A DNA stretch of 64,000 nt, from NCBI GenBank assembly GCA_030068075.1, contig CM057843.1, positions 16,070,370-16,134,369 of the forward strand. The letters run 5' to 3'. The stretch comes from Paguma larvata. Taxonomy: Eukaryota > Chordata > Mammalia > Carnivora > Viverridae. The stretch's first letter is position 1. Every line of letters starts with the position of its first letter. The notes below the pieces were generated by a model. It worked only from the letters and a program-made list of their open reading frames with translations. It made no database searches and was not told where the DNA came from. Both the position numbers and the translations under genes were made by a program. Below, in pieces: positions 22,285-34,000 of this stretch.

Positions 22285-23290
22285 ATTCACTCAACAAATA
22301 TTCACTATGTGTTTATTCTATGCCATAGACTGTCCTGAGCCCTGGGGATTTGGTGTTGATCAAAAGCAGACCTGTTCTTCTTACTCATGACACTTAACGT
22401 CTACTCATGGACAGAGACATTAATCAAATAAATGTAAATGTACAATGTGATAAGTGCTATAAAGAGGCCTCGCAGGGGCTCAGAAAACATCTGGTAGGAG
22501 GATTGAACCTATTCAGGGAGATCAAGAGAGGCTTCTCTGAGGAAGTAAGGATCGAGTTGAGCTCTCCAAATTAAGAAGACATTTTTACAGCAACGAGAAC
22601 CGAGAATCCAGTTAGAGGAAGCAGCTGTAGTCATGTGCAGAATCCAGCTTGTAGTGGCTCACGAGAGCAGATTACTGAATTTTCAGGAAATTTGCAAGCC
22701 AGTTGATGTCATGTTGGGAATATTTACACCACGGACATTGGCCAAGCCTAGACGACCAGGGTTCTTATTTTGGTTCTTGTGTTTTACTGTGTTGTGGGGG
22801 GTGGGGGACCATTTAGTTTTCACAGAGAGCCAGTCTCCTAACAGTTGGCAGCATGTCATCATGAACTGTTGTGATCAGAGAGAGAACAGATATACTGGAC
22901 AAAAAGAAAGTCAAGTGTCAAGACTATAAAGCCTGAGGAGACTGGTGGGAGATGAAGCAGACAGCTAAGCAAGGGCTGGACCATGCACAATTATGAAGTC
23001 TTGTCAAGCATTTTAGTCTTCATTTTATGAGCCGTGGGAAGCCATTGAAGTGTTCATAAGCAGAATGAATAATTTAAGCAGGTGGTGGTTGCGATAAGTT
23101 CCATCCGGCCACGCTTTGGAGATTGTATTAGAAGAAGGCAAAGGAAGACATGGATGACCACTTTGAAGGCAAGAAGTAGTCCAGGAAATGGATAATAATA
23201 GCTCGGACTAGAGTGTTGACAGTAGAGACAAAGAGACATATCAGACTATATATTAAGGAGGGAAAATCAAATTAAGGACTATAAATTTGA
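22285..23290 (-). repeat. L2 LINE 3' part, antisense, about 1 kb
   Basis: Follows L2 in complement: 'caacaaatattcactatgtg', 'ctgagccctggggatttgg', 'tgtgataagtgctataaaga', 'ggcttctctgaggaagtaag', 'gggaagccattgaagtgtt' and 'tagctcggactagagtgttg'. This copy is AT-richer and has very few CpG, unlike the L2 relics at 51.8-53.9 kb. Confidence 0.8.
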
Positions 23291-23502
23291 TAGCAGAATA
23301 TATGGTCAAGACCCTTCCCCGAAACAGAAATATTGAAAGAGGATCACCATTTTTGGTGGCAAAGGGAGACAGGAGTTGTTTTGGCATGTGTTTGGCTTGA
23401 GGTCTTTGAGACAATCAAAAGGGCATTAGGGATGAGGGATCCGGGCTGGGAGTATAAATTGGAGAGTCATATTTATGAAACAATTGAAAACATGAGCTTG
23501 GA

Positions 23503-23736
23503 GAGGCACCTGGGCAGCTCAGTTGGTTGAGCATCTGACTCTTGATTTTGGCTCAGGTCATGATCTCAGGGTTGTGGGATCAAGCCCTGAGTCTGGCTTC
23601 ATGCTGAGCAAGGAGCCTGCTTAAGATTCTCTCTATCTCTCTCTTTTTCTCTCTCTCTCTTCCTCCTTCCACCTCTCCCCTCCCCCAACTATGCTCACTC
23701 TTTCTCTCTCAAGTTAAAAACAATTTTTAAAAAGAA
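23503..23736 (+). mobile_element. CAN-SINE, older subtype
   Basis: Head gaggcacctgggcagctcag, then 'ctcttgattttggctcaggt' and 'caaggagcctgcttaagatt', a variant lacking the 'tgacagctcagagcctgg' block. TSD acat(g/a)agcttgga at 23490-23502 and 23737-23749. Confidence 0.95.
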
Positions 23737-23749
23737 ACATAAGCTTGGA

Positions 23750-24009
23750 ATAGTACAGTAAGCATATAAAGTGAGATGATAATTAGACCTAGCATTGAGT
23801 TTTAAGGAATTCCCAAGTTTCCAGATATTTTTCAGAAGACTGGGCCTGAAAAGAAGGCTAGAAAAGAGCAACCCCAATTCTGTTCATTTCAGCAGTAAGT
23901 CACTCATAGGTTTAGCAAGGGATGCCGTGCCGATGAAGGCAAATGGTAGATTGAAAAGGATAGAGAAGGTGGATGGGGAGAGGTGGGGACAGTAAGTATG
24001 GACAACTGT
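23750..24009. other. Unassigned short stretch
   Basis: No recognisable gene or repeat between two SINEs. Confidence 0.35.
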
Positions 24010-24022
24010 TTAAAGAAGTGTT

Positions 24023-24234
24023 GGGGCGCCTGGGTGGCTCAGTCAGTTAAGCAGCCGACTTCAGCTCAGGTCATGATCTCACGGTCTGTGAGTTCGAGCC
24101 CAGCGTCGGGCTCTGTGCTGACGGCTCAGAGCCTGGAGCCTGCTTGGGATTCTGTGTCTCCCTCTCTCTCTGCCCTTCCCCTGCTCACGCTCTGTCTCTA
24201 TGTCTCTCAAAAATAAATAAACGTTAAAAAGAAA
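24023..24234 (+). mobile_element. Feline CAN-SINE, first of a tandem pair
   Basis: Intact head ggggcgcctgggtggctcag and aaaataaataaacgtt tail. TSD ttaaagaagtgt at 24010-24021 and 24235-24246. Confidence 0.96.
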
Positions 24235-24252
24235 TTAAAGAAGTGTAGTTGT

Positions 24253-24463
24253 AGGGTGCCTGGGTGGCTCAGTCAGCTGAGTGTCCGACTTCAGCTTGGA
24301 TCATGATCTCACGGTTCGTGGGCTTGAGCCCCGCATCAGGTTCTGTGCTGACGGCTCAGAGCCTGGAGCCTGCTTAGGATTCTGTGTCCCCCTCTCTTTC
24401 TGCCCCTCCCCTTCTCACCCTCTCTCTCTCAAAAATAACTAAACATTAAAAAAAATTTAAAAT
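24253..24463 (+). mobile_element. Feline CAN-SINE, second of a tandem pair
   Basis: Head agggtgcctgggtggctcag, tail aaaaataactaaacatt. TSD aagaagtgt(a/g)gttgt at 24238-24252 and 24464-24478. The 5' copy includes the first SINE's right-hand duplication, so both used the same target. Confidence 0.96.
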
Positions 24464-24718
24464 AAGAAGTGTGGTTGTGAGGTTGTGATGGATAGAGATA
24501 TGGGATCAAAAACTGTTTTATTTTTAAAGTGGAACAGTTATTAAGGATGTTTAAGATAAAACCAAAAATACTGGGATAGGCCAAGTCCAGGAGAATCTTG
24601 ATATATGAGAGAAAGTACAGTAGGCAAGAAGGTATATACAACTCACAGGAAGAGGTACCAGAGCCTTTGGTCCTGAGGAAAAAGGATGTGCTGGATACTG
24701 TTGGGTTGAGGTTTCTTC

Positions 24719-24734
24719 TTTTTTTTCCCCCATT

Positions 24735-24772
<38 letters not shown>

Positions 24773-24872
24773 TACCAGGTGGGCTCCGTCCCCAGCATGC
24801 AGTGGCACTCGAACCCACGATCCCAGGATCATGACCTGAGCCAAAATCAAGAGACGCTCAACCCAAGTACCC
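24719..24872 (-). mobile_element. CAN-SINE, antisense, shortened
   Basis: Starts at 'ttttttttcccccatttttgag' with a (GA)n run at 24738-24769. The right end, 'gacgctcaacccaagtaccc', has lost part of the head. No clear TSD. Confidence 0.85.
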
Positions 24873-25114
24873 TGAGGTTATACTTTTCACACCACCAACC
24901 TGTAGGTGTTTCTCTCTGATGGTTTGTACTGTTATCTGTAAAGCACATAGATTGAATTGCTATACTCTTCACCCGGGAGGGTAAAATTGAACCAACAACC
25001 CTCTGTGGTTTCCCTCCGAAAAATCTTTGAACACAGTTTAAATTACATGTGTGTTGAATGTCTGTGATCTTGAGAATCTCAGAACCTCAGAAGCAGAAAT
25101 GAATGATCTTATCG

Positions 25115-25330
25115 GACCCCTTCATTTCAATTCATTCTCTGAATACGTATTGGGCACTCACACTCCAGACACTCTGCTAATCACTGGGAATTCAAAGATA
25201 AACAAGAAAGCCTCTGACCTTGAAAAGGTAATGGAATAAAAATATTTATGCAATTAACTATAATAAAGTTGCAAGTACTATGACTGGGAGAAACCGGAGG
25301 TTTCCAGAGGAGGGAGCTAGTTCATTACAG
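25115..25330 (-). repeat. L2 3' relic, antisense
   Basis: 'tcattctctgaatacgtatt', 'gggcactcacactccagaca' and 'aactataataaagttgcaag' follow the L2 3' end in complement. Confidence 0.55.
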
Positions 25331-25890
25331 AGCCAGGAAAACGATCCAGGTTTCTAGACTCCAAATGGAATGTCTTCCTCACTATCCATATATAATATTA
25401 CTCTTATTATTCCACACACACAAAAAAAGGTTTGCTGTGTAAATCTATTTGTTTAACCCACAAAGATAATATAATATTTCAGCCTTCTTGTTAATGTACT
25501 ACCATCGCTAATCCAAGATCAACACTCATATATATACTATTGGCCGAGAACTCTATGATTTGGATTCTGGTATAAACCACTCATTTCCCTTTAAACATTA
25601 GTTTGAAAACCATTAAACAGTACGTGGCCATCACCCCACATCCATTATTCGCTAGAACAATTCTACTTAGCTATGTCTATATAAGGCCACAGAATCAACC
25701 GCAATTTTGTCGGCACACTTATTTTTTGTCGTTGTTGTTACTGCCTCTGTCGTACTTCTAAACTACTACTAACCAAAATGTTTGCCTGCTTTTTCATTTC
25801 GTGTCTTTAATCCTCTCGACTGAAATGTTACTAATGATTAAGAAGTAAAATTTTAGCTACTAACATTTTGGCATCCTGTGCAGTCAAACG
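25331..25890. other. No gene or repeat recognised
   Basis: AT-rich unassigned 560 bp. Confidence 0.4.
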
Positions 25891-25903
25891 TACATTAAAA
25901 CAA

Positions 25904-25981
25904 GGGCTCGCTTCGGCAGCCTGTATCCTAAAATTGGAACACTACAGAAAGCATTGGCATGGCCCCTGTGCAGGGATAACA
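25904..25981 (+). pseudogene. U6 snRNA retropseudogene, 3' truncated
   Basis: U6 is the spliceosomal RNA transcribed by Pol III. Bases from 25907 match its 5' part: 'ctcgcttcggcagc', 'ctaaaattggaac', 'acagaaagcattggcatggc' (ACAGAGA box region altered) and 'cccctgtgcagggataac'. The similarity fades after about 78 of 107 nt. A direct repeat tacattaaaa lies at 25891-25900 and 25982-25991, so this is a retroposed copy with no A-tail. The altered ACAGAGA region and missing 3' end argue against function. I see no good upstream PSE or TATA at U6 spacing. Confidence 0.9.
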
Positions 25982-26019
25982 TACATTAAAATGAATTCTT
26001 ACCTTCTTTAACTTTTTCA

Positions 26020-26155
26020 GAAATTTATTAAATATTTACAAAAGACCCACAGTTGCCTGGGATGAGGCCAAGTGCATCGGAGCGAAAAATAAACAGATCG
26101 GTTTGGGCTCTCTAGGGGCTCAGAGTATAAATTCAGAGAGTCTAGTTTGGATCTT
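26020..26155 (-). repeat. Possible L2 3' relic, antisense
   Basis: 'aatttattaaatatttacaa', 'aaaaataaacagatcggttt' and 'ctctctaggggctcagagta' resemble antisense L2 ('caaggagctcacagtctag'). Confidence 0.45.
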
Positions 26156-26211
26156 TTTAAACCTTCAATTTTTATTTTCTTTTATTTTAGTTATTTCATT
26201 TCATTTCACTT

Positions 26212-26398
26212 TTAAGTTTATTTCTTTACTTTGAGAGAGACAGCGTGAGCTGGAGAGACGCAGAGAGAGGGAGAGAATCCCAAGCAGGCTCCACACTGCC
26301 GGCGCAGGGCTCGATCCCATGATCCCGCGAGATCATGACCTGAGCTGAAATCTAGAGTCAATTGCTTCACCAACGGAGCCACCCAGGTCCCCCCCCCC
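26212..26398 (-). mobile_element. CAN-SINE, antisense
   Basis: Tail complement at 'agtttatttctttactttga', head complement 'caccaacggagccacccagg' followed by a C9 run. Flanks tcatttcacttttaag and ccattttgattttaaag fit a diverged TSD. Confidence 0.92.
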
Positions 26399-26417
26399 GC
26401 CCCATTTTGATTTTAAA

Positions 26418-29400
26418 GCAAGTATTGGCTCTTGTAGTGGGGAAATACAACTTTCTAGAATAAAGACTAACCATGGAGTTCATTGTGTTCTGTGACAATA
26501 ATTCCGAAGCGTCAAAGTATCTAACTCGTTTATCCTCATTAGGGTCCTTTCCTGCTCTGGGGACTGGTCCACAATGTGCTTCCCTCTGACAAGGAGACTG
26601 CGGTGCGTGAACATGTTAAGATGGATCCGTTAATCTGTTCCCGCCACGAATAACTCACCACTTGCGGAGGCATCACCCCCAAGTACCCTGGGCTGAATGT
26701 AAAGACCAACGTGCCATTGAGCGCTAAGGAATCTTGTGGAGAAGACAGCGACACCAACAGCAATGCGTAATGAAATTGATACTCAACAAGCATGTACGCC
26801 ACACGCTGCGGAAATTCTGGAAGGAGAGGAGATTTCCTCCCACTGGGGGCCCGAGAGAAGCTCCTCAGTCCTGCTAAGGATGAACAGGATTGAGATGTTT
26901 GGGAAAGAGGGCGAAGACATTCCGGGGGAGAGCTTCTGTCTTTGCAGGAGTTACAAAGCCTGGAAATCGTGCAGCAAATACCACTGCCTGTACCCAGATA
27001 AGAATTCCGCTCCCTGCCCCCTTTTTTTTTTTTAAACCATTTGGGAAACACTGAAATGTGCCCACATTGAGGGCTGGGTTGAGGAATAATTTGTTGTGGG
27101 AAATTAGAACCACCACGGACTCCCTCTAAATTTTCCCCTCCCGGTTGTTATGATTGAGGCCTCTCTCAACATCCGAGCGGACAGGAAGGGAAATCTTGGA
27201 AGCCACAGGAGCTTGCCCCATGCCTCGTCTGGGACAAAGATGGAGCCGCGAGGGTTGGGAGGATGAACACGGTTACTGGGGAGGTAGAGAAGAAGGTTTG
27301 ATTCTAAGCGCAAAGCATACAAAACCCTCATCTGAGTTATGTTTCAGCTGGGACTCAACACCGAGCAAATCTGACTCTTCCCAGCTCGGTTCCCAAAACA
27401 GAGGTGGGGAGAGAAACACAGCCATGCATCTTACTTGGGAGAAACAAACCAGAAAAAGATTAATTTTTTGAAAGCCAAGTGCTAATTCGACAGTGGTTTT
27501 TCAAGAGTGCCTCGAGCATTAGTAGGTCATTAAATCTTTGTTAACAAGCCAGGGAAAAAATGTAAAAAGAGGGGAAAGAAGTGGTCATGGTTCTGTTTAA
27601 GTTTACTCAGCATGGAAATTTCATCAAATCACGGAATGGTGAGGATGAAAGGGTCCACAGGACCCCCAACCAAGGCTAGACGCCTCTCAGCGGCATCCCA
27701 AGAACAGTGTTCTGCTCACTCTCATCTCCTATGGAATGCGATTTCCCCGGAAACTGAATTTGGGTTTTACTTCTTAAAATCTGACAATGTAAAGAGTCTA
27801 ATCTGTCTTCCGATTCCCTTCTGGAATGTGAAAACCACCTTTGTGATCCCTCTAAATTGTCCTATCTTTGGGTTATTCCTTATGTACCATGGTCTCCTCA
27901 ACATCTCAGATCGCGTGAACTGCAGCATCGAATCATCTTCCCTAACTATAGTCTTTCTCTTCCCTGAAAGACGTCCTTCCCTGAAAGGGGGGCCACGGCC
28001 CCCTTGCATTGTCGCCTGAGAAGCGCATGAAATATTCGCGTACAATCGGACAACATGGAGGAAAAGGCCTCTATTACCCCTGTTTCAAAATATGTGATTT
28101 CATTCAAAGGAGCCAACACTATTAAGTAGAGAAGCCACCTTTTTGGTCAGTATTTGTAAATTCATATCTGGAAGTCATCAATCAAATGCTGACAAATTGT
28201 ATCAAGAGAAGGCAAGACAAAAGTGATATGAAATATACCTGTTTGTACTAGTTTGACACGAAACCGAAGACTCGGTATGGATGCACGTGGGCACGCACAC
28301 CCACAAGGCCACTCCACGCGCACCCCCACCCACCGACCCCCACACAGGCACGTGCTCATGTATTAAGTGTTCCTGTCCCGAGGACCCTGTTTAGTGGCCC
28401 CAGGCTCCAGCTGGCCCTGCGAAAATGCAAAAAGGACCATTCACCGTGCCAATGTCACAAGCAGAGATGGAGGACAGTGTGTAGAAGTTATAATTGTCAC
28501 AGTAATAAACTCAGGCAGAAAAAAAAAAAAAAGAACTCTCTTAAGTTCTCTATAATTGAACAAATTCCGATACCACTCATTCCGATGATGGTAGACTATG
28601 GGGACTCTCCACCTCGAGATAAACTCGGCCATTTCTAGATTGTGTATAATCTCTTTCAGAGAAACACCCAGGCCAGCCACGGTTTTCCTCCACTACCCCC
28701 ACCCCCTCCGCCCCCACTCCCGGCATTGGTCTGGTGTCACGTCTCAGTCTCTCTAGAATTCCACGCTGATCTGAGCTTTGCAAGTGGCCCTCTCTATCCC
28801 CACTGCTGACTGTCCGCACCTCTCTCTGGCACCAGGTCCATTCTGCATTATCTTATTCCAGCCTTAGCCCGTCCTGTCTCCCGATCTGCCCACGTCCTTC
28901 ATCATGCCTTTCCAGGGGGTGCAGGACGCTCTCGAGTTCCCACCTTGCACCACCGTGAGGCCGTGGGGGATTCAGAGGAGGGAATCTACATGGGGTGCTC
29001 CCTTCCTAAATAAGCCATGTTGCATCATTATTTCTGTTTCTTAAACTCAGAGAAGGGGAACCCTAGTAAGATCCTGGCTTTCATGGACTTGGTCTGAAAG
29101 GTAAGGGGTAGGCGCTCTAAAATTCCCCCGGGACTCTCGGTTCTCCCCCGGTGCTGGATTTGGGAGAGATTTGCATGTCTCCTCCCGCCTCTCCCCGACT
29201 GCCGACTGCCAGCCTGGATCTGCTTTGGGTTTGGAAAAGTTCTCTTCCATCATTGTGCGCTGCGGTTTATGAGAGTAACTCTATCCTCCAAAGCTGCCAA
29301 ACCCAGAGTCTTTTTGGGCTCAAGAAACTTTCTCTGAGAAAGCCCAGCTCTTACCACCAGAAGCTCCAGCTTCCAAGACCACATCTCTGTACTAATTTTT

Positions 29401-30177
29401 ATAAACATGCAGAAATGGAACTGCCTTCTTTAGGCTGGGATGCGTCTGCCTCTACCTTGCAGGAATGAGGTATCTGACAGGACTAGAGGGTCCTGAGACA
29501 ACAAGACAATTGCAGGAGCGAAAGACCTCAGTGAGGGGGCTTCACATTTCCATGCTTGTGTCACCGAATGCTGATTTATGGATCCAGGAGCACGGCATTC
29601 AGATACTCATCTTGTAACAAAATGTCACAGTTTGTGAGGTAGTGAGGGAATTGTTCAAGGTCCTGGTGGGAAATACACGCCTCAAATGGTTCGGATGCAG
29701 ACAGTGTAATGAAGGATTAGTTACAGAGGTGCAAACAGAGTGGAGAAAGCGGTAAGGGGGGTTGAGGCGCCCAGTGGCTAGCAACAGTGGAGGCCATTCT
29801 TACCCCAGGGCTGAAGAGGCAACAGGAGAGGGGAAGAGGGTACCCAGACGGGGAGAGCCGGAGCCACGGAGGGGGAGCTGCCCCAGAGGAGCTGTGGTCA
29901 GCGAGAGACCCTATCAATCACTTCCGGAACCCAAACAAAGCGAGGGAGTGGGCAGAGAAGAAACTCCTTGACCTTGCTTTTCTCTAGTCCTCCCGTCCCC
30001 TCTGCCTCCTATGGACCTAACCGAGCCAGAGGCCAGCCTGCAAGCAAATCTAGGTGGGCTCCCTAGGGCTCGGGTTCCTGGGGCACAGACAAGGGTAGAG
30101 ATTCGTTCTCATAGGAGATGGCGGGGAAGGAGAACAACAATCTGGTGAGCACAGCGTTCAGTGTCCTAGTCTAAAAT
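26418..30177. other. Low-repeat 3.8 kb block, no gene recognised
   Basis: There is no SINE and no clear LINE. Open frames reach 170 codons (26539-27051, minus), but their products show no familiar domain and overlap frames on the other strand. A C-rich run with four C-tracts lies at 28688-28723 (G4-capable on minus). CpG are fairly frequent. I see no splice-bounded exon or RNA gene I would defend. Confidence 0.4.
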
Positions 30178-30189
30178 CCTTGTCTTCCA

Positions 30190-30391
30190 GGGGCAGCTGG
30201 GTGGTTCAGTCGGTTAAGCATCCGGCTCTTGCTTTCAGCTCAGGTCATGATCTCAAGGTCGTGGGATCGAGCCCCGCATCGAGCCCCGAGATGGCTCCGC
30301 ACTGGGCACAGGGCTGCTTAAGTTTCTCTCTCCCCGTCTTTCTGACCCTCCCCACTCACACTCTTCTCTCTCTCTCAAAAAAAATTTAAAA
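30190..30391 (+). mobile_element. CAN-SINE, sense
   Basis: Head ggggcagctgggtggttcag, 'ctttcagctcaggtcatgat', internal duplication of 'gcatcgagcccc' near 30267-30295, short A tail. TSD weak. Confidence 0.92.
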
Positions 30392-30498
30392 CCTTCCCTT
30401 CCTTCCCCTACTCGCTACTGAGTGAGTCTAAGTGGCTCGAGCAGAAGGGCTGTGAATAGTCACCCCTGAGCCTCTTTTCAGTGTGAGTCTTACAAGGA

Positions 30499-30812
30499 AT
30501 TCATAATCTTTTTGTTAGGTTACTACCACTTAGAGAATTTATAATAATATAATATAATATTATATTGTATATATGTATAATATATAATAAAATAATACAT
30601 AATAATATATGTATTATATGTACATATAAACATATATTATATAGATATATCTATAATTCATAACCTTTTTGTTAGGTTACTACCACCTAGATAATTTACA
30701 ATAATATAATATAATATTATATTGTATATGTGTATAATATATAAAATAATATAATACATAATAATATATGTATTATATGTACATATAGATATATTAGATA
30801 GATATATATTAG
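30499..30812 (+). repeat. 157-bp tandem duplication of AT-rich sequence
   Basis: Copy 1 starts at 30499 (attcataatctttttgttag) and copy 2 at 30656 (attcataacctttttgttag). Both continue with 'taggttactaccac', an (AATAT)n-like block and 'atgtattatatgtacatata'. I see only a handful of substitutions and small indels, so it is fairly recent. AT-rich low-complexity DNA continues to about 30960. Confidence 0.93.
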
Positions 30813-30987
30813 ATATATAGATATATATTTTTATATCTTTAATATATAACATATATTCTCTTATATTTATTAATATATTAATATGCACATTACATAAATT
30901 ATATATTTTATATTAACATAATATGCTAATGTTTATTAATATTATATGAATTTATATATTATATTAATTAGACATTATTTATTATTG

Positions 30988-31104
30988 TGCTGGACTCTGT
31001 GGTGACAGTGTGGAACCTGCTCGGGATTCTCTGTGTCCTCTCTTTCTGTCCCTGTGGAGTTTGCTCTGTCTCTCTCAAAATAAATGAATAAACTTAAAAA
31101 AATT
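30988..31104 (+). mobile_element. 5'-truncated CAN-SINE
   Basis: Begins inside the element at 'ctggactctgtggtgacagt' and continues through the CT body to 'aaaataaatgaataaac'. The whole tRNA-like head is missing. Confidence 0.85.
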
Positions 31105-31127
31105 ATTTTAGTTCTAGTAAAAAGAAT

Positions 31128-31297
31128 TTTTTAAGTGTATTTATTTTGAGAGAGAGAGAGAGAGAGAGAAATCTGAGCAGGCTCTGCACTGTCAACACAG
31201 AGCCTGATAAGGGGCTTGAACCCACGAACTGTGAGATCATGACCTGAGCCAAAACCAAGAGTTGGAAGCTTAACCGACTGAGACATCCAGGCGCCCC
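31128..31297 (-). mobile_element. CAN-SINE, antisense, tail-to-tail with its neighbour
   Basis: Tail complement 'ttttttaagtgtatttattt', a (GA)n run, head complement 'taaccgactgagacatccag' and 'gcgcccc'. About 25 bp separate it from the oppositely oriented fragment to its left. Confidence 0.93.
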
Positions 31298-31439
31298 AAG
31301 CATTTTTTTTTTATTATAAGGGAAGAAGTAGTTGTGCTTTCCATCCTACTGGGTAATTATAGTTATCTGTATACCATTTTGCAACTTACAAAGTTTTTGC
31401 ATACACATTATATATTCATACACTTAACACCGAATGTGA

Positions 31440-31890
31440 CTCCCTAATGTTAATCTGATTGGCTAACCCCGTGTCATTCACTTTTTTAGGTATAGGTTTC
31501 AGAATGGGCATGTGGCCCAATTCCGGACAATGAGAAAAGATGAAAAGCTGGCTGCAACATGCCTGGGAAGAGACATAAGATAAGACCTCTCTTAGGGCAT
31601 CGTGTGTGTATGTATGATGCCTAGAACCTTCCTCAGCCATCTTGCTCCCAGCTTAGAGAGGACACCAACGCCAAGGATGCCAAGTCCCCTCTCAGGATAC
31701 TGTAAGTTTGGTATCAGCCAATCCTAACATCAACCCACCTCAATGTCCACTCCCCCTCTGGACTTACTGTTATGTTATAAACTAAATATCTGTATTTCTT
31801 AAGCAGTTTGAGCCAGAGTTTCTTCATCTACAGCAGAAAGTATCGTAAGTATATACACTTAGCTTTGAAATTTTTTTCTCAATGATGGTC
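31440..31890. repeat. Ancient interspersed repeat, family not determined
   Basis: 'gcatgtggcccaattccgga', 'cctcagccatcttgctccca' and 'taagcagtttgagccagagt' resemble ends of old mammalian LTR or L1 3'UTR repeats. I cannot name the family. Confidence 0.35.
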
Positions 31891-31904
31891 GAAAAATAGA
31901 AAGA

Positions 31905-32695
31905 CAATACCTCTAAAAGCACAGACAATAAACACGAAAATAAATAAGTGGGAATACATTAAACTAAAAAGCTTCCGCACAGCGACAACAACAACAGAGA
32001 AGAGTGAAAAGGAAACCTAAAGAATGGGAGAAGATATTTTCCAACCAGAAATCCGATAAAGAGCTAATCTCTCAAATAGATAGGGAACCCCTATGACTCA
32101 AAAACAAAGAAACTAATAACCCAAAGATGTGGAGAAATCGGGACGTTCTGGCACACTGTTGGTGGGAAAGCAAAATGGTGCCACCACTATAGAAAGCAGT
32201 AACGAGGTTGCTCAAAAAGTTAAAAAAAAAAAAAAAAAGTTAAAAAAAAAAAGAGGTTGCACAGAACTACTCTGTTCTAGGAATCCCTCTTCTGGATATC
32301 AATCCCGACGAACTGAAATCAGAATCTCCAAGACATATGAGCAGTTTCGTGCTCATTGTAGCAGGAGTCGCAACAGCCACGTGTGGAAGCAACTTAAATA
32401 CTCATCCATGAATGAATGAAATGTAATATAAACACACAGTGGAATCTCACACAGCTCTAAGAAAGAAGGAAACTCGCAATTGCGACAACATGGGAGAACC
32501 TTGAGGAGATTCTGCTGAGTGAAATAAGCAGGACAACTAATGCTGCATGACTCCGCTGCTCTGTGACATCTAAAATAGTCAAATGTATAAAATCCAGAGT
32601 GGAATGGTGATTGCCAGGGGCTGGGGACAGGGGGAGGACTCAATATTGTCAAGACGTCGGTGCGTCCTTTCTTGAGCTCTAGGTTTAAGGTCATC
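31905..32695 (+). mobile_element. L1 3' part with an internal deletion, sense
   Basis: 'actaaaaagcttccgcacag', 'aatgggagaagatattttcc' and 'agagctaatctctcaaatag' are ORF2 3' landmarks. The sequence then jumps to 'atgtggagaaatcgggacgt', 'gcacactgttggtgggaaag' and 'gattgccaggggctgggga'. An A-rich stretch (32219-32253) interrupts it. Confidence 0.85.
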
Positions 32696-33430
32696 CCAGG
32701 GAAACTTCCAGCAAGGTATTTTGTGGAAATCGACAAACTGATTTTAAAGTGGATACAGAGAGGCACAAGGCCTCATAGAGTCTGCATGCTATTGAAGAAC
32801 AAAGTTGAAGAACTGATACTCTTTGCCTTCTAGGCTTAGAATGCCACAGTAAGCAAGATAGTGTCGAGCTTCTGAATGAACAGACCAACAGATCAGTGGA
32901 ACCGAACAGGAAGCCCAGATGATTGACTCACATAAATATAGTCAACTGACCTTTGACACAGAAGCAAAGGCGATAAAATGGAGAAAAGAATTTTTTTCGA
33001 AACACGTTGCTGGAACGATTGTACAGTCAGAAGCAAACAAACAGACAGAAAAACATCAACGAAAAGCATCTAGACAAAGATCTTCCATTTTTTTCACAAA
33101 AATCAACTCGAAATGGATCACAGACCGAAATTTAAAATGCAAAACCGTAAAACTCTTAAAAGAGAACCCTGGACAAAAATCTAGATGACCTTGAGTTTGG
33201 AGGTGACTCTTTAGATTCAACACCAAAAGCACGATCCATGAAAGAACGAATTGATAACCTGAACTCGATTCTGTTTTTAAATTTCTGTTCTGGGAAAAAC
33301 ACTGTCAAACAGAAGGAGGGGGCGAGCCACACACTGGGAGGAAATATGTGTAGAAGGCACTTGTGATATAGGACTATTAACCAAAATATACAAAGAACTT
33401 AAACACTCAACTAAACAAAGAACTCAATTT

Positions 33431-33652
33431 ATTTTTTTTTAATTTTTTTTAATGTTTATTTATTTTTGAGACAGAGAGAGACAGAGCATGAGTGGGGGAG
33501 GGGCAGAGAGAGAGGGAGACACAGAATCCGAAGCAGCTCCAGGCTCCGACCTGTCAGCACACAGCCTGACGCGGGGCTCGAACTCACAGACCGCGAGATC
33601 ATGACCTGAGCCGAACTCAGACGCTCAACCGACTGAGCCACCCAGGCGCCCC
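33431..33652 (-). mobile_element. Feline CAN-SINE 1 in the L1
   Basis: Antisense full-length copy. TSD agaactcaattt at 33419-33430 and 33653-33664, perfect. Confidence 0.97.
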
Positions 33653-34000
33653 AGAACTCAATTTTAAAAAAATGGGTCACCTTAACGGACAGCTCACTCA
33701 AAGATCCAGAGACAGCAAATAAGCATCTGCCAAGATGTTCAACGTCGCGCGTCATAAGCTCAACATATGCTTAGGATGTTCGACGCCATATTTAATTTGC
33801 AAAGACATGCAAATTAGAACCTCAGCCGACACCCCCGCACACTTACTAGAATGGCTGAAACCCGCGACAGGGACACCACCAAGTGCTGCTGAGGTTCTGA
33901 AGCCACAGGAATTCTTATCCATTGCTGGTGGGAATGCAAATTGGTGCACCCCTTTGGAAGACACTTCAGCAGTTTCTTACCAAACTAAACACATTCTTTT

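Noticed and set aside
26539..27051. 170-codon minus-strand open frame
   Set aside because: No domain recognised, overlapped by frames on the other strand, no promoter or splice context. It would need protein homology to be believed.
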